Source: Brachionus koreanus
Taxonomy: Eukaryota > Rotifera > Eurotatoria > Ploima > Brachionidae
DNA length: 64,000 nt
Direction: 5' to 3'
Assembly (NCBI GenBank): GCA_016987375.1
Contig: PJRA01000313.1
Location: 1,584,908-1,648,907 of the forward strand
This document shows, piece after piece, positions 1-16,156 of the stretch. The notes under the pieces are model-generated. The model was not told the origin of the DNA. It did no database searches and worked only from the letters and a program-made list of their open reading frames with translations. A program made the position numbers and the translations under genes. Positions within the stretch are counted from its first letter, which is position 1. Each line of letters begins with the position of its first letter.

Positions 1-3000
1 ATAACATCATTTTTTAAAATAAGCCTAATCATAGAGTTAAGTCAGATTTTTCATTTAATTTAATCACTATTTAATCAAAAAGAAAAAATAAAATTATTCT
101 TATGTGTTTATATTTTAGTTAAAATTTTTTTATTTAATTGGCTTTTTATTTGAGCATAAACGAGAAATTTTGTCGCTCCATGTCAAGCATTCATGCCACT
201 GGTATTAGTTTCTGATCAATTAGTCTAAAAATATGCATTTTCAATAGTCTGGTTAAAACCGCATTTATTGCACATACATTCATTTTGAAACAAATTACTC
301 TTCAAAAATAAATTTCTATAAAGAAAAAAGAATTTCTCAAGTTAGCATTTAAAACCTCGCAAGCTAAATTGAGGTAAAAGTACATTAGATTTTATGCTCA
401 TTGAGTTAATAATCAATCTGGCTCATCATATATCATGATTTCACAACTATAATAGCTCAATTGTTTGTAATTAAGAATATTTTCTTTCAGCAATAATTTC
501 GTTTAATTTCACTTATTTGAAATTACTCTAAAGGATTAAATTAAGATTTAGGATGTGAGCTCTTTTATATCGATTTATTTTGATTCAAAAGCTAAAATTT
601 GACGCAATTGATTTTTTCTTAAATTGATTAATTTAATAATTTTTGTTCATATGTGTACTTGTCTTGTTGCTAGGTGTCTAAATGTTGTCTTATGGGTTAA
701 ATTATTATTTTTTTGTTTTATTTATTTAATTTTTTTATTTGGAAATTTTAATTTTTAAAATGACGCTTCATTAATTGGGATTAAATTGTCTTAGAGCTCA
801 AGTTTGCATTAAATCTGGCGAATTGGCACGCAAGAGCTTTGCAGTGTTGGTGGATTATTTTGGGATTTTATATTCTAATATTGTGAGAGATGAATTTTTA
901 ATTCCAAAAGAAGCTTTGTTTTTAATTAAGTAATTCTAAAATATTGGTCCCAATAGTAACAAATTTAATATTTAAATTAAAAATTGCTTAGACATTGAAA
1001 ATTACAAGGCTTGTAACCATTTTTTCCTAAATTGATTATAAATATGATCAGATTTTTGCCAGAAGGTAACAAACCCTGAGGGATTTGTCACAAATAAATT
1101 TATTTTACTTGGTATTTTCTTTTAGTAATTAAAATAATTTGAAACAAATTAGTCTGATAATTTTTTTATTTAATTTTAGAGATAACTTAATTTAGTTACA
1201 GAGAAATTATTTGTTTAGTTTTTTTTAAAATATTAAGAATCCTAAATTATTATTAATTAGCAATTTTAGACTTAAAAACCTGATCTTAAAGATATTTTTT
1301 AAATTTTAATTAGGATATTTCTCGATAAAAAGCCTATTTCTTTCGGTCATGTGGCCAGGTTATAAATAAAGCTTATAAAAAATTTTTTAAATATATCAAA
1401 AATAAATTATATCAAAAAGTCTGAAGATAAGAAAACAAACAAAAATCTGAAGTTTTGTTTATCGAATAATAAATTAGATTATTTCTGTTTATAATTAAAG
1501 CGCGACATGTTGCTCAGTTTTTTTATCTCATCTTTTTGAAATTTTAATGCTAACTTGAATTCAAATCTTGGTGGGATTATGAAAATTCTACCTATTTATC
1601 ATTGCTGACTATGATTGAATAACTAACAATACTGAAATTTAAAATTGAAATTAGTAACCTGCGGAAATAACATTGCATTTCAAGGAAATAATAATTAAAA
1701 GACGATTAGGGAAATAGAGAATTTTTTTTGCTGGAAATAATTAATTATTATGATAGTCATAAATTTTAAGTTAAGAATAATTTTTTTTCAAGAACAAATT
1801 TATTGCCAAGAGGATTTTATATTAAAAATTTTGGCCAAATGACGGCGGATTAGTCAAATTTTAATTCATTTTAGTAAGAAAATAATTAGCTTTAGGTAAA
1901 ATTTAATTTTTTTTTATATATATATATACAATAACTGATTATTGAATTAATCTTAGTAAATAGTCAACATTTATTTATATAATAATTTATTATTTGAAGA
2001 TTTGATTTGGCATTTCAGTAAAAAATTCAATAAGATGCTTTAGATTAAAATTAGCAAAATAAATCAAGTTTTAAATGTCTCAAATATTAAAAATGTTCAA
2101 ACAAAAATTGGAAAAAAATCAGCATCAATAGCTGCTTGTTTATTTTTCACCTACAGTTAATCGCTTTAAAACAATTAAATTAATTTGAGATGATTCAATA
2201 GTCTTAGTATTTCAATAGCAAACATCAATGCTATTTATATCATTAAATAAAAGAATCAAAGAATGTTAATTCCTATCGTTTACAAGTCAAAAATAAATTG
2301 ATTGTAAAATTACTTAAACATAATGGAAAATAAAATAACAATAATTTAATTGTAAACTGGTTTAAAAATTAGTCATAAAAAATTTCGCTAGAGATGAAAA
2401 ATAAAATTTGGACACCACTCAAGGGATTTAAAATAGAAAGTTGATATTTTGTTTTTGTTTCAGATCTTTTTCTCTCAGAAATTGCTCTAGGCGTCTTAAT
2501 TGGGTTTTTAGGTGAATTATAATCAAGATATTTTTTTAATCTTTAAAAGTTAGGTTTGATTTAAATTCATACAACAGAGAATTGCCTCTAGCATTATTGT
2601 TTATGATTGTTCCAAAGTAAATAAACGTCAAATCGTTTCCAAGATTGTTAGATAATTTTTGCAAACGTTTCAAGTGCTCTTTTGTTCGCTCATTAGGAGA
2701 GAAGATAAGAATTTTTTTATATTAGAAAATCATTTAAGTAAATTAATTACTTTAAGTAATGATAATAATAAATATAGTTTGAAGTGTTCTTGGTTAAAAA
2801 ACATGCTGGCTTGAAGAAAAGAGAAGAGCTCAAATATTTGAAATCTCACAAAAAAGTTAATTACAACAAAAATAAAAACACATATTTGAAACTATCGATT
2901 TTTATCATATATCAAACAAAAGAGAACAAAAACTAACTAAACTTGCATATTTAATATTTATTTAATTAATATAATTATAAACAGGGATCTTAGAGAGAAA

Positions 3001-6000
3001 ACGTTTGATTTCTGAGGGCTTATTTAGCAAACTTAACGGAACTCGTTCTCTTTTTCATGCTGATTTCAACAAACTCTATCTGTACAAGTTCATAATTGCA
3101 ATCAATAATTTTAATCGCAAATCTTTTAAGATTAAAAAAATTCAACTTTCTGTGCCAAGTTTTTTTTTATTGATTTTTAATTCAGATATAAATATTATTC
3201 TTTGATATAGCAGCCGGTTGTTAAAACTCATTAAGTATTTTAAAATATTTTAACTATAGTAATATGAATAGCTCGCAAAAGTGAATAACAATATATACCA
3301 TTTTTATTGATATTGAGTTCCGTTTGAGTTAAATTGATTGCGATAAAAGAAAAGGAAAAGGTTATTATATTTCATATTATGTTTTTTCTATTGATGAATT
3401 TTATTTTAGATTTGAATTGATCTAGCAAGAAAATTTTAGCTTTTAAGCAGAATTTTAATTTTAATATTTAAATTAGCAACAGTTGGATTAATCACGCAAA
3501 TTGTCTTGATATAATTTGTCAAAAAAAAAATCAAGTTTAGTTTTATTTTCAAACAGGTACATAATTGCACATATAAATTAAATCATTTAAGTTAAACACT
3601 GTTAAACTAAGTAAAATAGAAATATTTAATTCCCTAGATGTAAAAAAAAATCTTAAATTTATTTATAATTAGAATTCATTTTGAAATTAATTGAATATTT
3701 TATTTTAATTTCTTCCTTAAATATTATATCTATTTTTAGAATTTTAATTTAGGATTTAAGTTAAATGCATTAATTGACTTTTGAAAAACTGAAGGTAATT
3801 TATTGTTTAAAAACCTTAAAGTCGAGTTAAATTCAAAAAAATTGTTTTATAAAATGCCCTGGAGATTAATAATTTAAAGAGTCTGAGAATTTTCCAGGGT
3901 AGTGCCAAACTGAAACAAGTACCAAAAAGTGCAGCTAAATGATTAGATAAGGATTAAACTAAGTTCAAGTGTAATTATTTTAAGTAGAATATGCAGATAA
4001 TTAATTCGAATTTTATGTACTTGAGTTTTGGTTTTTTGTTTTTCAAAAGTTTTAAATTAAAAATTGTTTAGTTTGATTTTTTTATAGAAGCCTGCAGACA
4101 CGAAATATTTATGCTGCTATGATAGGAAAATAAATCCACAAGGGGTAAAATCTAAATCCTGTTTTAATTTGAAAGTGAATAAAAAATCACTTATTTTAAA
4201 GGAAGCATAAGAGAAATAAATTGAATTAATAATTAAATAATATAAATTTATTCGATGATTTAAAGAAGGCTTTTCCTCAGAGTTTGTGTTCGCTTATGAG
4301 AATATCGATTTATTTGAAAGCAATTTAGCAAAAGCAAATGAGACCTTTACAAATTATTGTTTCTTTTTTTTTACATGAGTGAATTCATAAACTTTAATTT
4401 TGGTGTCTTTCATCCTAGTTGACTGTCGTAATTAGAAGGAAATCATTTGAGTAAAATGATTTAAATTGAAAAAATTTTTGTTTTATTTAGATTTTGCTTT
4501 GAGATTTGATTTTTATTTTCGATTTCAATTGTTGCTTGATTGAATTAAATAATTTTCTTTTTCAGTAGGAAATTAAATGTTAGCTGCCATTTTAATTTTT
4601 ATTTATGAGCATTTCTATTTCCGTATAGTTTCATTTCTATTCAAAAGCCTGAATAGAATTCTCAAGATAAATTTTTTAAACATATTATTTAGTCTAGCTA
4701 CTTATAGCTAGCTACTAAAAAACCAAAAAAAACTTATAAATTAATTTATATCGATTCTTTTAACGAGTTGTTAATCGTCAAGGACTTGCAATAAAATTCA
4801 CAACTTTTAATGCTTTTAGTGATTTAATAATTCATAATCAAATAAAAATCCTAGAAATTGAAAAAAATTTAATTTAAATTTGATTGTTTGTCTATTGAAC
4901 ACTTAAGACTGTTGATCAAAAAAAGAGAGAACTTAATATATTCCAAAATGTCTATACAAATATTTCTCTATTAAAGGTAAAAACAAATTTTTTATTTTTT
5001 TTGCATCTAATTTCTAATTTATTGCTTTTCGAATGAATTTAAAATGATTAATTTTTTATTAGACAATACTCGAGTTTAGTAATTGAGCTTTGTGTAACTT
5101 TATGGCAATTTATAACTATTATGCCTTTTAATTTTTAATTTGATGTTTAAAATTCAATAGATACAATTAAAGCAATCTTTTTTTATTTAAAAAATAATTC
5201 TAAATTAATTACTTTCAATTTCGCACACCATTTTTGCTTAAGCAGTTTCTAATTTAAGCTAAGCTTTTACTTGAGTAAATCAAAATTTGCGGATTAAATA
5301 GTAAAGATTATAGTTTTATCCCCATAGGTTTTGGAATTATGCAATTAATGGAAATTAAATCGGATCTTAAAATCAGTAATTTCGATGAATAAAAACAGAT
5401 TCAGATTGAATCGAGGAAAAATTATGGATTAGAGCAGTTTATTTAAATAGCATCAATATTAATAAGGATAATATAAAATACCAGCAACTAGCTCTGTTGT
5501 TCTTAGGCTTTTGTTTTTAATTTTATCATAAAGAAATATATCCAAACAGTTTTTAATATGTCTTCAATTAAATTTTTTTTACTTCCATGAATTGGCTTTA
5601 TACCATTAATTTTCATGAAAAACAATATTATAAATGACATTTTTAATTATCTAAGAAACCGTAAAATTTAATTTTATCGACATGAATTATTTAAAATAAA
5701 CCCTCAAGTTAATCAGCTTAGATAACTTTAAATATTTTTTAATACTTAATTTAATGACTCATTTTTTGAGACTTGTAAGCAAATATGTCGCCTATGATTC
5801 ACTCTTTGTTCAAATTTTCATTTAAATCGAGGTCGGTTTATTTAAATTTTATTAAAATTAGTCTCAAATCAGAAAACAAAAAAAAGTCTCACTATAAATA
5901 TAAATTCAATGGAAATAGTTTTTGATATTTAATTATAGTTTTTTCTTTCAAATTAGCTAGGTTGTTTGTGTTTAAGAAAATAATTAGAATTTAGTCAATT

Positions 6001-9000
6001 TTATGATGATGATGTTGTGTCATTTCAAAAAATATCAAATAATTTCACAATAATTTGATTTCAATAATTTTATTAATTATTAATTATGTTCAATTTTTGA
6101 AATCAGGATATGAATTCTAAAACCGTCTACTCATACAAATAGTTTCTTATTTTTAATATGTTTTCATTCTTCTTGTGAATTGGAAGGAAATTAATTCGAG
6201 TGCATTGGATTATAATTACTTCAAAAACCTTTACAAGCCATTTATCTTATTTATTCCAAAATAATGAAAATTGACAATTTATCTTTTTTTTAAGCAAAAA
6301 ATAAAAATTTTTATTTTTAGATTGATCTGGCTAACCAAGTCATATAGTTATACTTATATTAATTCTGAAATTATTGGAAATATACTTATGTAATTAAGGT
6401 ATAATTATCTTGGAAATAAATTATTTTATTTAGTTTTTGTTTAAAAATACAAAATTTATAAATTATTAAAAAATGAAAGTATTTAGAAGGTATTTACGTT
6501 TTTTTTTCATACTCATTAGGAAAATTGTAATTGTGGTATCAGAAAATAAAGTAAATTTAATATGCTTTCAAATCTAGTTAAGTATTGAATTAACAACCAG
6601 ATTTTAAAAAACAAAATGCAATTGCGATTATTTTGTTTATTAAGTTTAGAATTTGGCTAAGAACCAAACAGTAATTGGAAGCAATTTCTGTAAATTAAAA
6701 AAAGTAGTTTTTTTTTTCTTTGAAACATATTTGATGATTGATGAGCACATTAGGAATTGTTATTTGAGATTTTAGATTTGATAAAATAAGCTTTATAATC
6801 AAATTTATATATATTTCTTATCAATAGGGAATTGAGATAAATTTTGTCGGGAAATGCAAAATTTTTTAACTAGCTATAGAGAAAATAAGAGAGAAAGAGA
6901 GCAAAAATGTCGTTCTATTAAAAAGAGTAATTGATTTTGAAACAAAAAAACAAATGGAATAATTTGAATTTAATATTGCTAATTTTGTTTTCTTAAGCAT
7001 TTAATTGTCAGACGCAAATACTTTAGAGTTCTCAGCGTTCGAGATAACTCTTTTTTTTAAAATTAGATTTTTCGCTTACTCTTCTTTCAAAAACCAACTT
7101 TTTCATCTTGAAATTTAAGATCAAATCAAATAAGGCCTAAAGTTAAGAATAAAAATAATAAAAATTTATGTGTTCATTTAAAACCAGTAAATAAGACTAA
7201 AAAATTAGCTTTCAATTAATACCAAAACAAAAAAAGCTTCAAGTGTCAAGTACTTGTTGTTTCATATCACTTTATTTTGGCTAAAATTTAATCCTTAAGT
7301 CCTAAAATAGAAATTATTTTGTTTTTTAATTGTAAATGAATGTGTTCACGACGCCGTTCAAAGCTGCCAAGAGGAATTATTCTCTCTAAATTATATTTTA
7401 AATAAATAAATAAAATATTGTAAATGAATGTGTACGAGAAAACAAATGTTTTATTTTAGATCTTTCTACTAATTAAGCTCAGAGCTTTGAGTGAATTTGA
7501 AAAAAAATAAGAATAAATTCAAGTTGATTCTTTTAATAGATTAGTATGGGAGCAATTCTACCTCAAAGCAATTTGTAAAAATTTATTTAGTTTTAAGATT
7601 TATTTAACTAATATGCCACTATGACTTACAAATCTAAAATTGACTAATTTATTTTAATTTATTTACTCTAAGTCGTCAATACTTGCGTATTGGAATAGGA
7701 TAAACATTAAACGGGATATTTTTATTCTTCAATAAATGAAATATTTTTTATTTTTCAAAGTACTCTTTGATTACTAGATGATAATAGATTTAAATCGATA
7801 ATGACTTGAAGAAAAGCGAAAAATATTCTTAAATTAAATATGATATGAAATTTGAGCTTTTTCTCATTATCATCTTTTTTTTATTTGTCGGCTAATTGTA
7901 TAAAAATATGTATAATAACTTTGATTGTGGAAACTGTTTCTTAGCTTTTTTTCTAAAAAAGTCAATTTTTTCTTAGCTATTGTTAAATTTGTTTATATTT
8001 TCTATCAATCATTATATATATATTTTTTAATTTCTGAATTTTTTTATATTTTAAAATAACTTAAGCCTAGGGAGGTGAAAAAAAGGTAAATAACCTTTTT
8101 TCAGTCAAAATTAAATTTGAAAATTTCAAATAAAATAAATTTAATAGTTTTAATGATATTTACCCGAATAACACAAATATAAAATAAATTTTTCTTTTTG
8201 TTAAATTATCAATTAAAAAAGGAAAAAATGCCTTGGAGCAAAAATTTTGATCTATCATTGTTTACATATATTTATACTTTAAAATTAAATTTATAGTTAA
8301 CATTATAAAACAAAAGCGTATTTAATTACACAATTAAAATATAGGGATAAAATTTCGGCAACCAAATGCCTATATACTCATAGGTAAAAATAAAGGGAAA
8401 TATAATTAATTTAAAATTCTAAACAAGTTTTAGCACTAATATTTAAAAACAATTAATGCTCGTCTTGAAATATTAAATTAAAAAAATTATAAAATATATT
8501 AGACTATTCAGGAAAGGTTCATTTAAAATATTAAATGATTTAATTTTTTAAAAATTTTTTTTCTTTTTTTGTAAATAATTTGCAAAATGGTTTCTATAGG
8601 TATTAAAATTTATTTATTAAGCAAGATTTATATTTTAATTTTAAATTCATTTTTGTCTTCATTTATTTATTTAATTTACTAAATAGATTAGAAAAAAGCT
8701 TCAGGCTGCTCAGAATGGAACTAAGTCCTTCTTTTTAGCCAAGTAAATAAATTAAGCTAGGTAGAGTTGCTTTTTTTTTCTTCATTTTGTTTGTATAGAA
8801 AAACAGAATGCTAAAGAAATAATTTAAAGAAAAACAAACGAATTGAAATTTTAAATGGTAGAACGAAGTGAATCTTTTTCTTCAAGAACTTGATAAATTT
8901 TTCGAGGAAAATTTAAAGCTTAGCTTATTAATAACCTTTAAATAACAATTAAATTGAAAATATGATAAAAAATCGATAAAGACACCTGTCGTTAAGAAAC

Positions 9001-12000
9001 TTAATGCTTCAAAGGATCATTTTGACTTTATCGGGATATAAAATTTCAGTATCAAGCATCATAATTTTCCCATTTACTCGACAATATTTCTACTCTTTTA
9101 TTATAGGCAATTAATTAAAATCGTTTTTGCGCACCGAAGTAATATCAATTTAGCTTATCATCATTTGAGAAACATAAATAAATATTACAATTATTGATTT
9201 GATACATACAAAAAAGGTTAAATAGCTAATGATCGACAACTGTGCTATCCAAGTGTTATAAGCGCATAAATGGTGTATCTTAATTAGATAAAATAAAAAT
9301 CTAGATTTTAAACAAATTGTTTATTTAAATGTTAGATATACATATTATTTAAAAGCAGGATAATGCAAATTTAATATTGGCTTTGATAGCTGCATTTGAT
9401 AGAGAAAGAGAGCGATAAAGAAAAAAGACTCGATAGAAGTTTAAGCGTTTTGTTCATTAAGGCAAACAATAACAACTTGAAATAAATATATTACAATAAC
9501 AACAACTATACTCGAACTACTAATCTTTCAACATGGTAAAATATAAATAAATAAATTTCAAAATTGATGATGAGAATAATTGTATTTACTTATTGTCTGC
9601 TCTATTTGTTATCTTTGTTATACTCTAGAGCCCGCTTGTTGCATTTTTCTCTCGAAAATTAAAGATTAATTAAACTATCTAAAATTCGCTTTTATTCTTA
9701 AAGATATTGATAAATTTAAAAATAAAATCGATTTCACTTGAGAACATAATTTCAAGTTAGATGAATTTCATTCTGGTTAATGATTATTCGTTTTAATTCT
9801 AATTTTAAATGCATACAAAATCAATATTTTTTTGTTGTAATGAGATTTTAGCTTAGAATATTTATCGGAAAAGATTCTTTAATAAATTCAAAAAGATTTT
9901 GATAGTTTATTAATTCAAGGATTTGTTGATTTTATTTAAAACGATTTATAGATCTTTTTTAATATTTTTAAACTAAATTAAAAATAAAAATTGGCAAGTT
10001 TATTACTCAATTTGCGAAAAAAATCTTCAGAGTAGAATAAAGATGCATTTTTTAAAAATAAATTAATAATAAAAGTTTAAGAACAATCAGATTTTATCAT
10101 ATTTTTATTTATCATTTATCTTTACTATAAATACAAGGGGAAAATATTGTACATTTATTAGTATAATATTTTAGATGATACAATCAAATGAAAAAAACAG
10201 GTTATGATCAGACAAATAATCAAGCAATTAGATTTATATTTATTTAATATTTTCAAATGTTGACAAGACCCTAAAGATGTTTTTATTATTAAATTTCAAA
10301 TTGTTTACCTGATCTAGAGTCGTATTATAATATTTTGTTTAAAAAAAAAACAATATTAATAATCTCAATAGATTGTACCAGAATTCTAAGATTGTGTCAT
10401 GAGTCAAAATGACTTGAACGTCTCTAGTGTAAAAATAAATAATAATTTTTCATTGAAATAATTTTTTTATTGAAAATGAATAAAAACAATTTCCAGTTAA
10501 TTTCAGACATAAAATAGCTCATTTTAAAAACTTAATTTAAATATTTTTATTTAGTTAGATTTTATTTGAATCAAAATTTTGTGTTTAATATAATTAATAG
10601 TATTTTAAAAACTAATTATCTTTTAGATGAAAAACATATCCTGTTAACTATAAAAAAGTATAATTTTAGAACATTTAGCACATTGAAAATAAAGCTAAGA
10701 ACGACCTGAGCTGATAGTTGGGAATACAAAAAAAATTTTGTTGAATAAAATTACAAATTATGGACAGATGATTTGGTTACCTATTGAGATAAGTTAAATA
10801 AATCCTTAAATTTAAAGTGTCGTATTTACTCGCGATTAAAAATAGGCAATTTTATGGGTCAAAATAAAATGACATTAAATAAATTATTTTTGCGATTAAG
10901 GTATTAATCTAGGCAACGCATTGAAATACTTTAAAAGCACTTAATTAACTAGAAACACATACATAAGTAAACAAATTTTTTTTGAATTGATTATTAAATG
11001 CATTTTTGAAAAGCCCTAAATTGGGTTGATAATAGGACATGGTATAGAGATAGCAGATTCGACACCTAGAAACAAAGCCACGAGCTCTTAGTCAATTAAT
11101 ATTTAAACAATTGTTGCTAGTTTTAAAATTAATTTACAAATCCATATATTTGTGTTAAATGCTTTTGAGCACTAAAGAGTAAATATTGTTTTTGTTGGTA
11201 TTAAGAGAGAAACTCATTGAAGAGGTTTGAGACACTTAATTTTCAGCGATGAAAAGAAATTAAATTATTATTTCAACTTGAGAGTGAGAGCAAATTTTAA
11301 TAAATACTTAGCTAAATAGTTAATCAAAATAATTAGTTGTTTAACAAACAATAACATTTATATTTTCTTAAGAGAAAAAAAAGAGTATACGAAACGACAA
11401 AATTAAAATAGAAAACTTAAAAAAACTACAATGCTTTGCATTCAATTGATAGCTCAAATAATGATTAATATTGAAAGAATGTTTTCCCTCTTTATATATT
11501 TCTTTATATGTGACTAATTTGAAATTTACAAGTGTGTATTTTTTTTATAAATAAAATCTTATTTCATTTCTTCCTAAAACCAACAAGCATAATTCAAACT
11601 ACATTTATTTTTAATTTATTTGAGCCCACAAGAGAGGGCTTTTAATCAAGAGTCTATTTTGTTGTTTTTTTAAAATTTGTTTAGCAAATGAATTTCAAAA
11701 TTATTTTGATTTTAATATTTCTTTTTTTTTCTTCAAGTAATTTTTTCAATATAAAGCACTTATTACTAGTTTGCGCATGCTCACTTATAGTTTTCAGTTT
11801 TAATAGTTATAATTTTATTAGTTTTTTCTTTCTTTCTTTTAAGTAGCACTCAATCTATTGTTCTAAGGTAATTCTAAAAATGCAATTTAACACAAATAAA
11901 TTAGAAACAAGTTAAGGCCCAATAGGTTTAATTATTGTAAGGGCAAGTTTTCGTCTTCAAAATGAGTAAAATAATTAAGTTAGTCGAATAGTTTTAAATT

Positions 12001-13153
12001 CAAAGTCAAATTCCTTTCTCACGAGAAAATCTATTCATAGATAAATTTGTTTCAAAATAAAAAGAAAAACAAACAAAAAAATAGTTCGATTTTCTAAGAA
12101 CATTTTTCATTAATTTTAGAAAAAAAATAGTCTAATGAAAAAATATTAATTTTATGTCATTTATTTTTTATAGAAGCACAGTCTTAATAATAATATGATT
12201 AAATATTTGGATCTTATACAAAATAATTTTGAAAAATTCCTATTTTCAAGAATTGTACTCTTAAGTTTAATTTAACAATTTATTTAAATAATAAAAAATA
12301 TAGGAGATGCGAGTCATTTCACAAGTTAAAATAAATTTCAACTCTCAAAATAGCAACTAGGCAAAATATTATTTTTGCTAAGCGCAAAACAAGCCAGTTC
12401 GAGTAGTTCTGTTTTAAGTGTTTATTTTTTATTTGCATTTTGTTATTTTGTGTGCAACATTATACCTGTAAAATATAAAACTATTTTTAATAAGCTTAGA
12501 AAGCTAGTTTTTTTCTTTTATTTTTATTTAATTAAGACGAAAACAAAAAAAAGTTAAATGTTTGATTTAACAATGGAATGTGATTTGATCACATTCAGTC
12601 AATCCTACTCGGATGTTGATTTAATAAAATTAAAAGATAGGAAATCAAATTAGCAATGTATATTATTTTCATGAAAAATATTTGTTCAACGAATGTAATA
12701 TTTTTTGATTGGCATAATAATAGTGATATTGACTAGCAGATGATGTAGATGATCAGAGATAAATTGATATGTGAACACAGCCATGTCATGCATATTATGA
12801 TTAGTCTTTAAGTCACAAGAGAAATGCTATTTTATTCACTGAATAATATAAAAACGCTTTATTGCTCGAATTAATAATAACAGACATAAGTGCTGAAGCG
12901 AATTAAAGTAGTTTTAAGTTAAGACTAATTAGCCGTATCTTAAATTCGTATTTCAATCGACCTTATAAAATCGCATTAAATCAAGCTTGTGTTATGTTAG
13001 AACCAGGAGCATAACTAAAACAATAGAAATAAAAAAACAAACGTGTTCAATTCTCTACTTTAGACTCTATAAAATATTCACTTGAAATTAATAAATATTT
13101 GAACTCATTTCGAAGACTTTGAATTTATGGTTTAAAATTCAATAAAAAGAAAA

Positions 13154-13278
13154 CACACATACACACACACACACACTCACTCACATTCATAGAGAATTTG
13201 TCATATTGAATTACTTATCGATTTAGAAATTTTTAATCGATTAGTTTTTTCTTCTATAAATGTGTGTTTGTGTGCGCT
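13154..13278. repeat. CA tract and facing TG tract
   Basis: An ACACAC-type microsatellite at about 13154-13188, which decays into CACT/CATT units, is followed about 75 bases later by a short TGTGTGTTTGTGTG tract at about 13260-13275. The two are complementary in orientation, so the single strand could fold into a hairpin. This is a low-information repeat and no gene is associated with it. Confidence 0.6.
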
Positions 13279-16156
13279 AGTGTTTAAGAAAAAATTTCTC
13301 GCTAACTGAATGTCATGAAAGTAATCTGATTAAGCTGAACATCAGTCGTTAGTATTAAGCCAAAGGGTTTCGTGTTTAAAACGAAACGCTCGAATAGTCA
13401 ATCAACGAGCTTTTATCTAAATGTTTAACTATCGATTGTTTATAATCGCCAAATAACTAATCAAGTTTGGAGTATTTAAAATGGCGCTGCCAGATAAAAA
13501 ATCAAGTTTTTATTTCAAGATAAAAATGGCTTTTTTAATTAAATTTTCGTTTTTCATTTTAAATTTATTTGACTTATTAAGTTAGTTTTAAACAATCACG
13601 AAAGCAAATTTTTTTGCTTCATAATTGAGAAAGTATGCTCCGAATCGAATGACAATTAATTCAAAAATTCATTAGACTCTAAATTTTGATAAGATATCTT
13701 AAAAAAAAAAACAAAAAAAAAGTCATCAAATTAAAATTTAACTATGTTCAGGTAAAATTATAAGACTTTACGTTTTTTTTTCACCTAACTGGTATTTTAA
13801 TGTAAATCTTTATACAGACTATAAATATTTGTATAAATCTAAATAAAAAGATTTTAAATAATTTTTAATTTAACAATAAATTCAGGCTTCTGTTTGATTT
13901 TCTAAAATTTTGAGATTTCTTTGGAATTTTTATATTTTTACTTAGATTTTTTTTCGTGAGTTGGTCTTAGTCAATTAATATTTTTTAAAAGTGATTCAAA
14001 AAGGTTTATATTGTTATTAGGTTTAATTAGACAAGTTAAACAAAATTTAAGCTAGTAAGTTGAACAAGACATTGTCACACGACCCAGTCCAGCAACACCA
14101 CCTTCACTCACACTCTTGAGTTTAACTAAAGGGTTCTATTTTGATTAATAAAAATTAAGAATATTTGTTCAAGAATTTTTCTATGTGTTTGCTTGAAAAG
14201 AAACTCTATTTTGATGACTTCAATTTTAGTTGTTGTTTTTGTCAAAAAAAAATTTAGTTTATTTTTTTATTAGTTTCAAATAATATAATCTTTTTGTTGG
14301 TACTTGAGAGGTTATTCTTTTATTCTGCGAGAAACATAATGAGAGCGATTTCGTCTCTCTAAAATATAAAAAGAGTTGTCTCAATATTATGACTGTGCTA
14401 AGAAGTCGAAAGGATCCGATGCAGACGGGCATTTTGATTCAAAATCAATTAAGCTGATAAAATCCATGATAAAGAATCATAAATCATTGTTTGGTTATAA
14501 TCGAGCAAAATGTCTTTAATTCACTTAAGCAAACCACTAATAAAACAATAGAAAATCCTAAGGGCATATTTAAACAAATCAAGATTATCTATCTTTACTA
14601 TGCTTAATATTTAAATAACAAATTTTCTCTTTATAGGTTGCTTTTTGCAAATTTATCTTTTGATTATCGTTTCACTTGTATCAAAACCAAAGCTTATAAA
14701 TTGTTTTTAACACGAACTAGATCGTGTTTTTTCTCAATGTCCAATCATTAATGCCCATAATTAAACTATAAAATACGAAACGCTTAATCTAAATGCACAT
14801 ATTTTAGTCTATTGTTTTTTGTTGTGTTCTAAATCTTGAGATATTTTATCTTAATTAAAATTATTTTTATAAAACAATTAATGCTAGAAATAAAAAAGAT
14901 AATGCTCAAGAGATCTACAAGTCGCTTTAAATAAACTGTTCTAATCTTCTCTTCACCGATAATTTTAATCTAAGATTTAACTCTAGTAGTTGTGTCGAAT
15001 ACAAATTAGATCAAGCTTTGAGGCTAGCTAATTAGTTCATGGCTTTTTTGAGCTTAAATAAGCCATAATCAAATTTCAATACAGTTCATGTTCATGTGCA
15101 AAAAAATCTTAATTTGGCTTTAAATCAGTCTAAAGTATCTAGCCTCTAACTATTTTATATATTTTTTTTTGTCGAAATAAGGCTACAAAAATTACTCATT
15201 TACTTAGTTTACTTAACTTTTCCAATATATGAATTTAAAATTTATAAAAAAGATTAGTATTTATCCAAAAAATTTGTTGATATTTAACTTAAAAGCCAAG
15301 ATAATGGCCTAATAAAAATTAAAAATCAACATGATATAAATTTTATCTTTCAAAAAAAAATATTTTTTTTTCGAAAAATTTCTAGCTAATTTGATAAAAA
15401 AAATACTAGAGAAAATTTTATTCTGTCACATTGAAATAAGTTCGCTGTTAAACTAGAAAATATAAAGAAGGAATTTTTACCTAAAAAACTATTTATTTAT
15501 TTTTGCTGTATATATGTGATGTTTATTTAGAGTGAATAATTAAGTAAACAAATAACAGCGGACTTTACGATCGGCTAGTTTTGTTACGCAAAAGTATTAA
15601 GAGAGGGGCTATTACGAAATTTGAGCTTTAAGTGTGTAAATAAATAAATGTTTCCTGTTAAGAGTTTTGCGGTTATCAAAGTAATCTAGCTATTCATGAA
15701 ACATTTTAACTGGGCTTAATCTATTGAACTTTTTTAGCACGATATAAATCAAATAATAAATACTGAGATTTTAATGTTGTCATTTAAGAATCTGAAAATT
15801 TTTCAAAATAAATCATGATTTTTCTAACAGTAGTTAAAGAGGCATAAAAAGATTAAGGTCAAATTTAAGGTAAAAAAAAAACATTGTTCATTGCTAGAAT
15901 TTAATGATCAGTTTTATTTTGATGTCAGATATTTAGTAGTCAATTTTAATAGCTATATTTTGAGTCACATAAGTAGTCCATTCTAAGCGAGCCTTCATTT
16001 TTCAAAGATAAGAATTCAACAATCAATGAATCTTATCTAAATGGTCTAATTGGTTTAAGCTAATTTACTTGTTTAAATTAACGATGTGTTGATTTATTAG
16101 TAGAACAGGTCAAAGTCAGGATATTGAACTTTGAAAAGCGAGTATCGATTTCGATC

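Noticed and set aside
3005..3205. 66-codon frame in the left gene desert
   Set aside because: No family resemblance and a composition of Asn/Lys/Ile/Phe as expected from random AT-rich DNA.
12375..12557. 60-codon frame with a hydrophobic middle, possible secreted peptide
   Set aside because: It lacks an ATG start (begins at TTG), is Phe/Lys low complexity, and lies in AT-rich DNA where such frames occur by chance.
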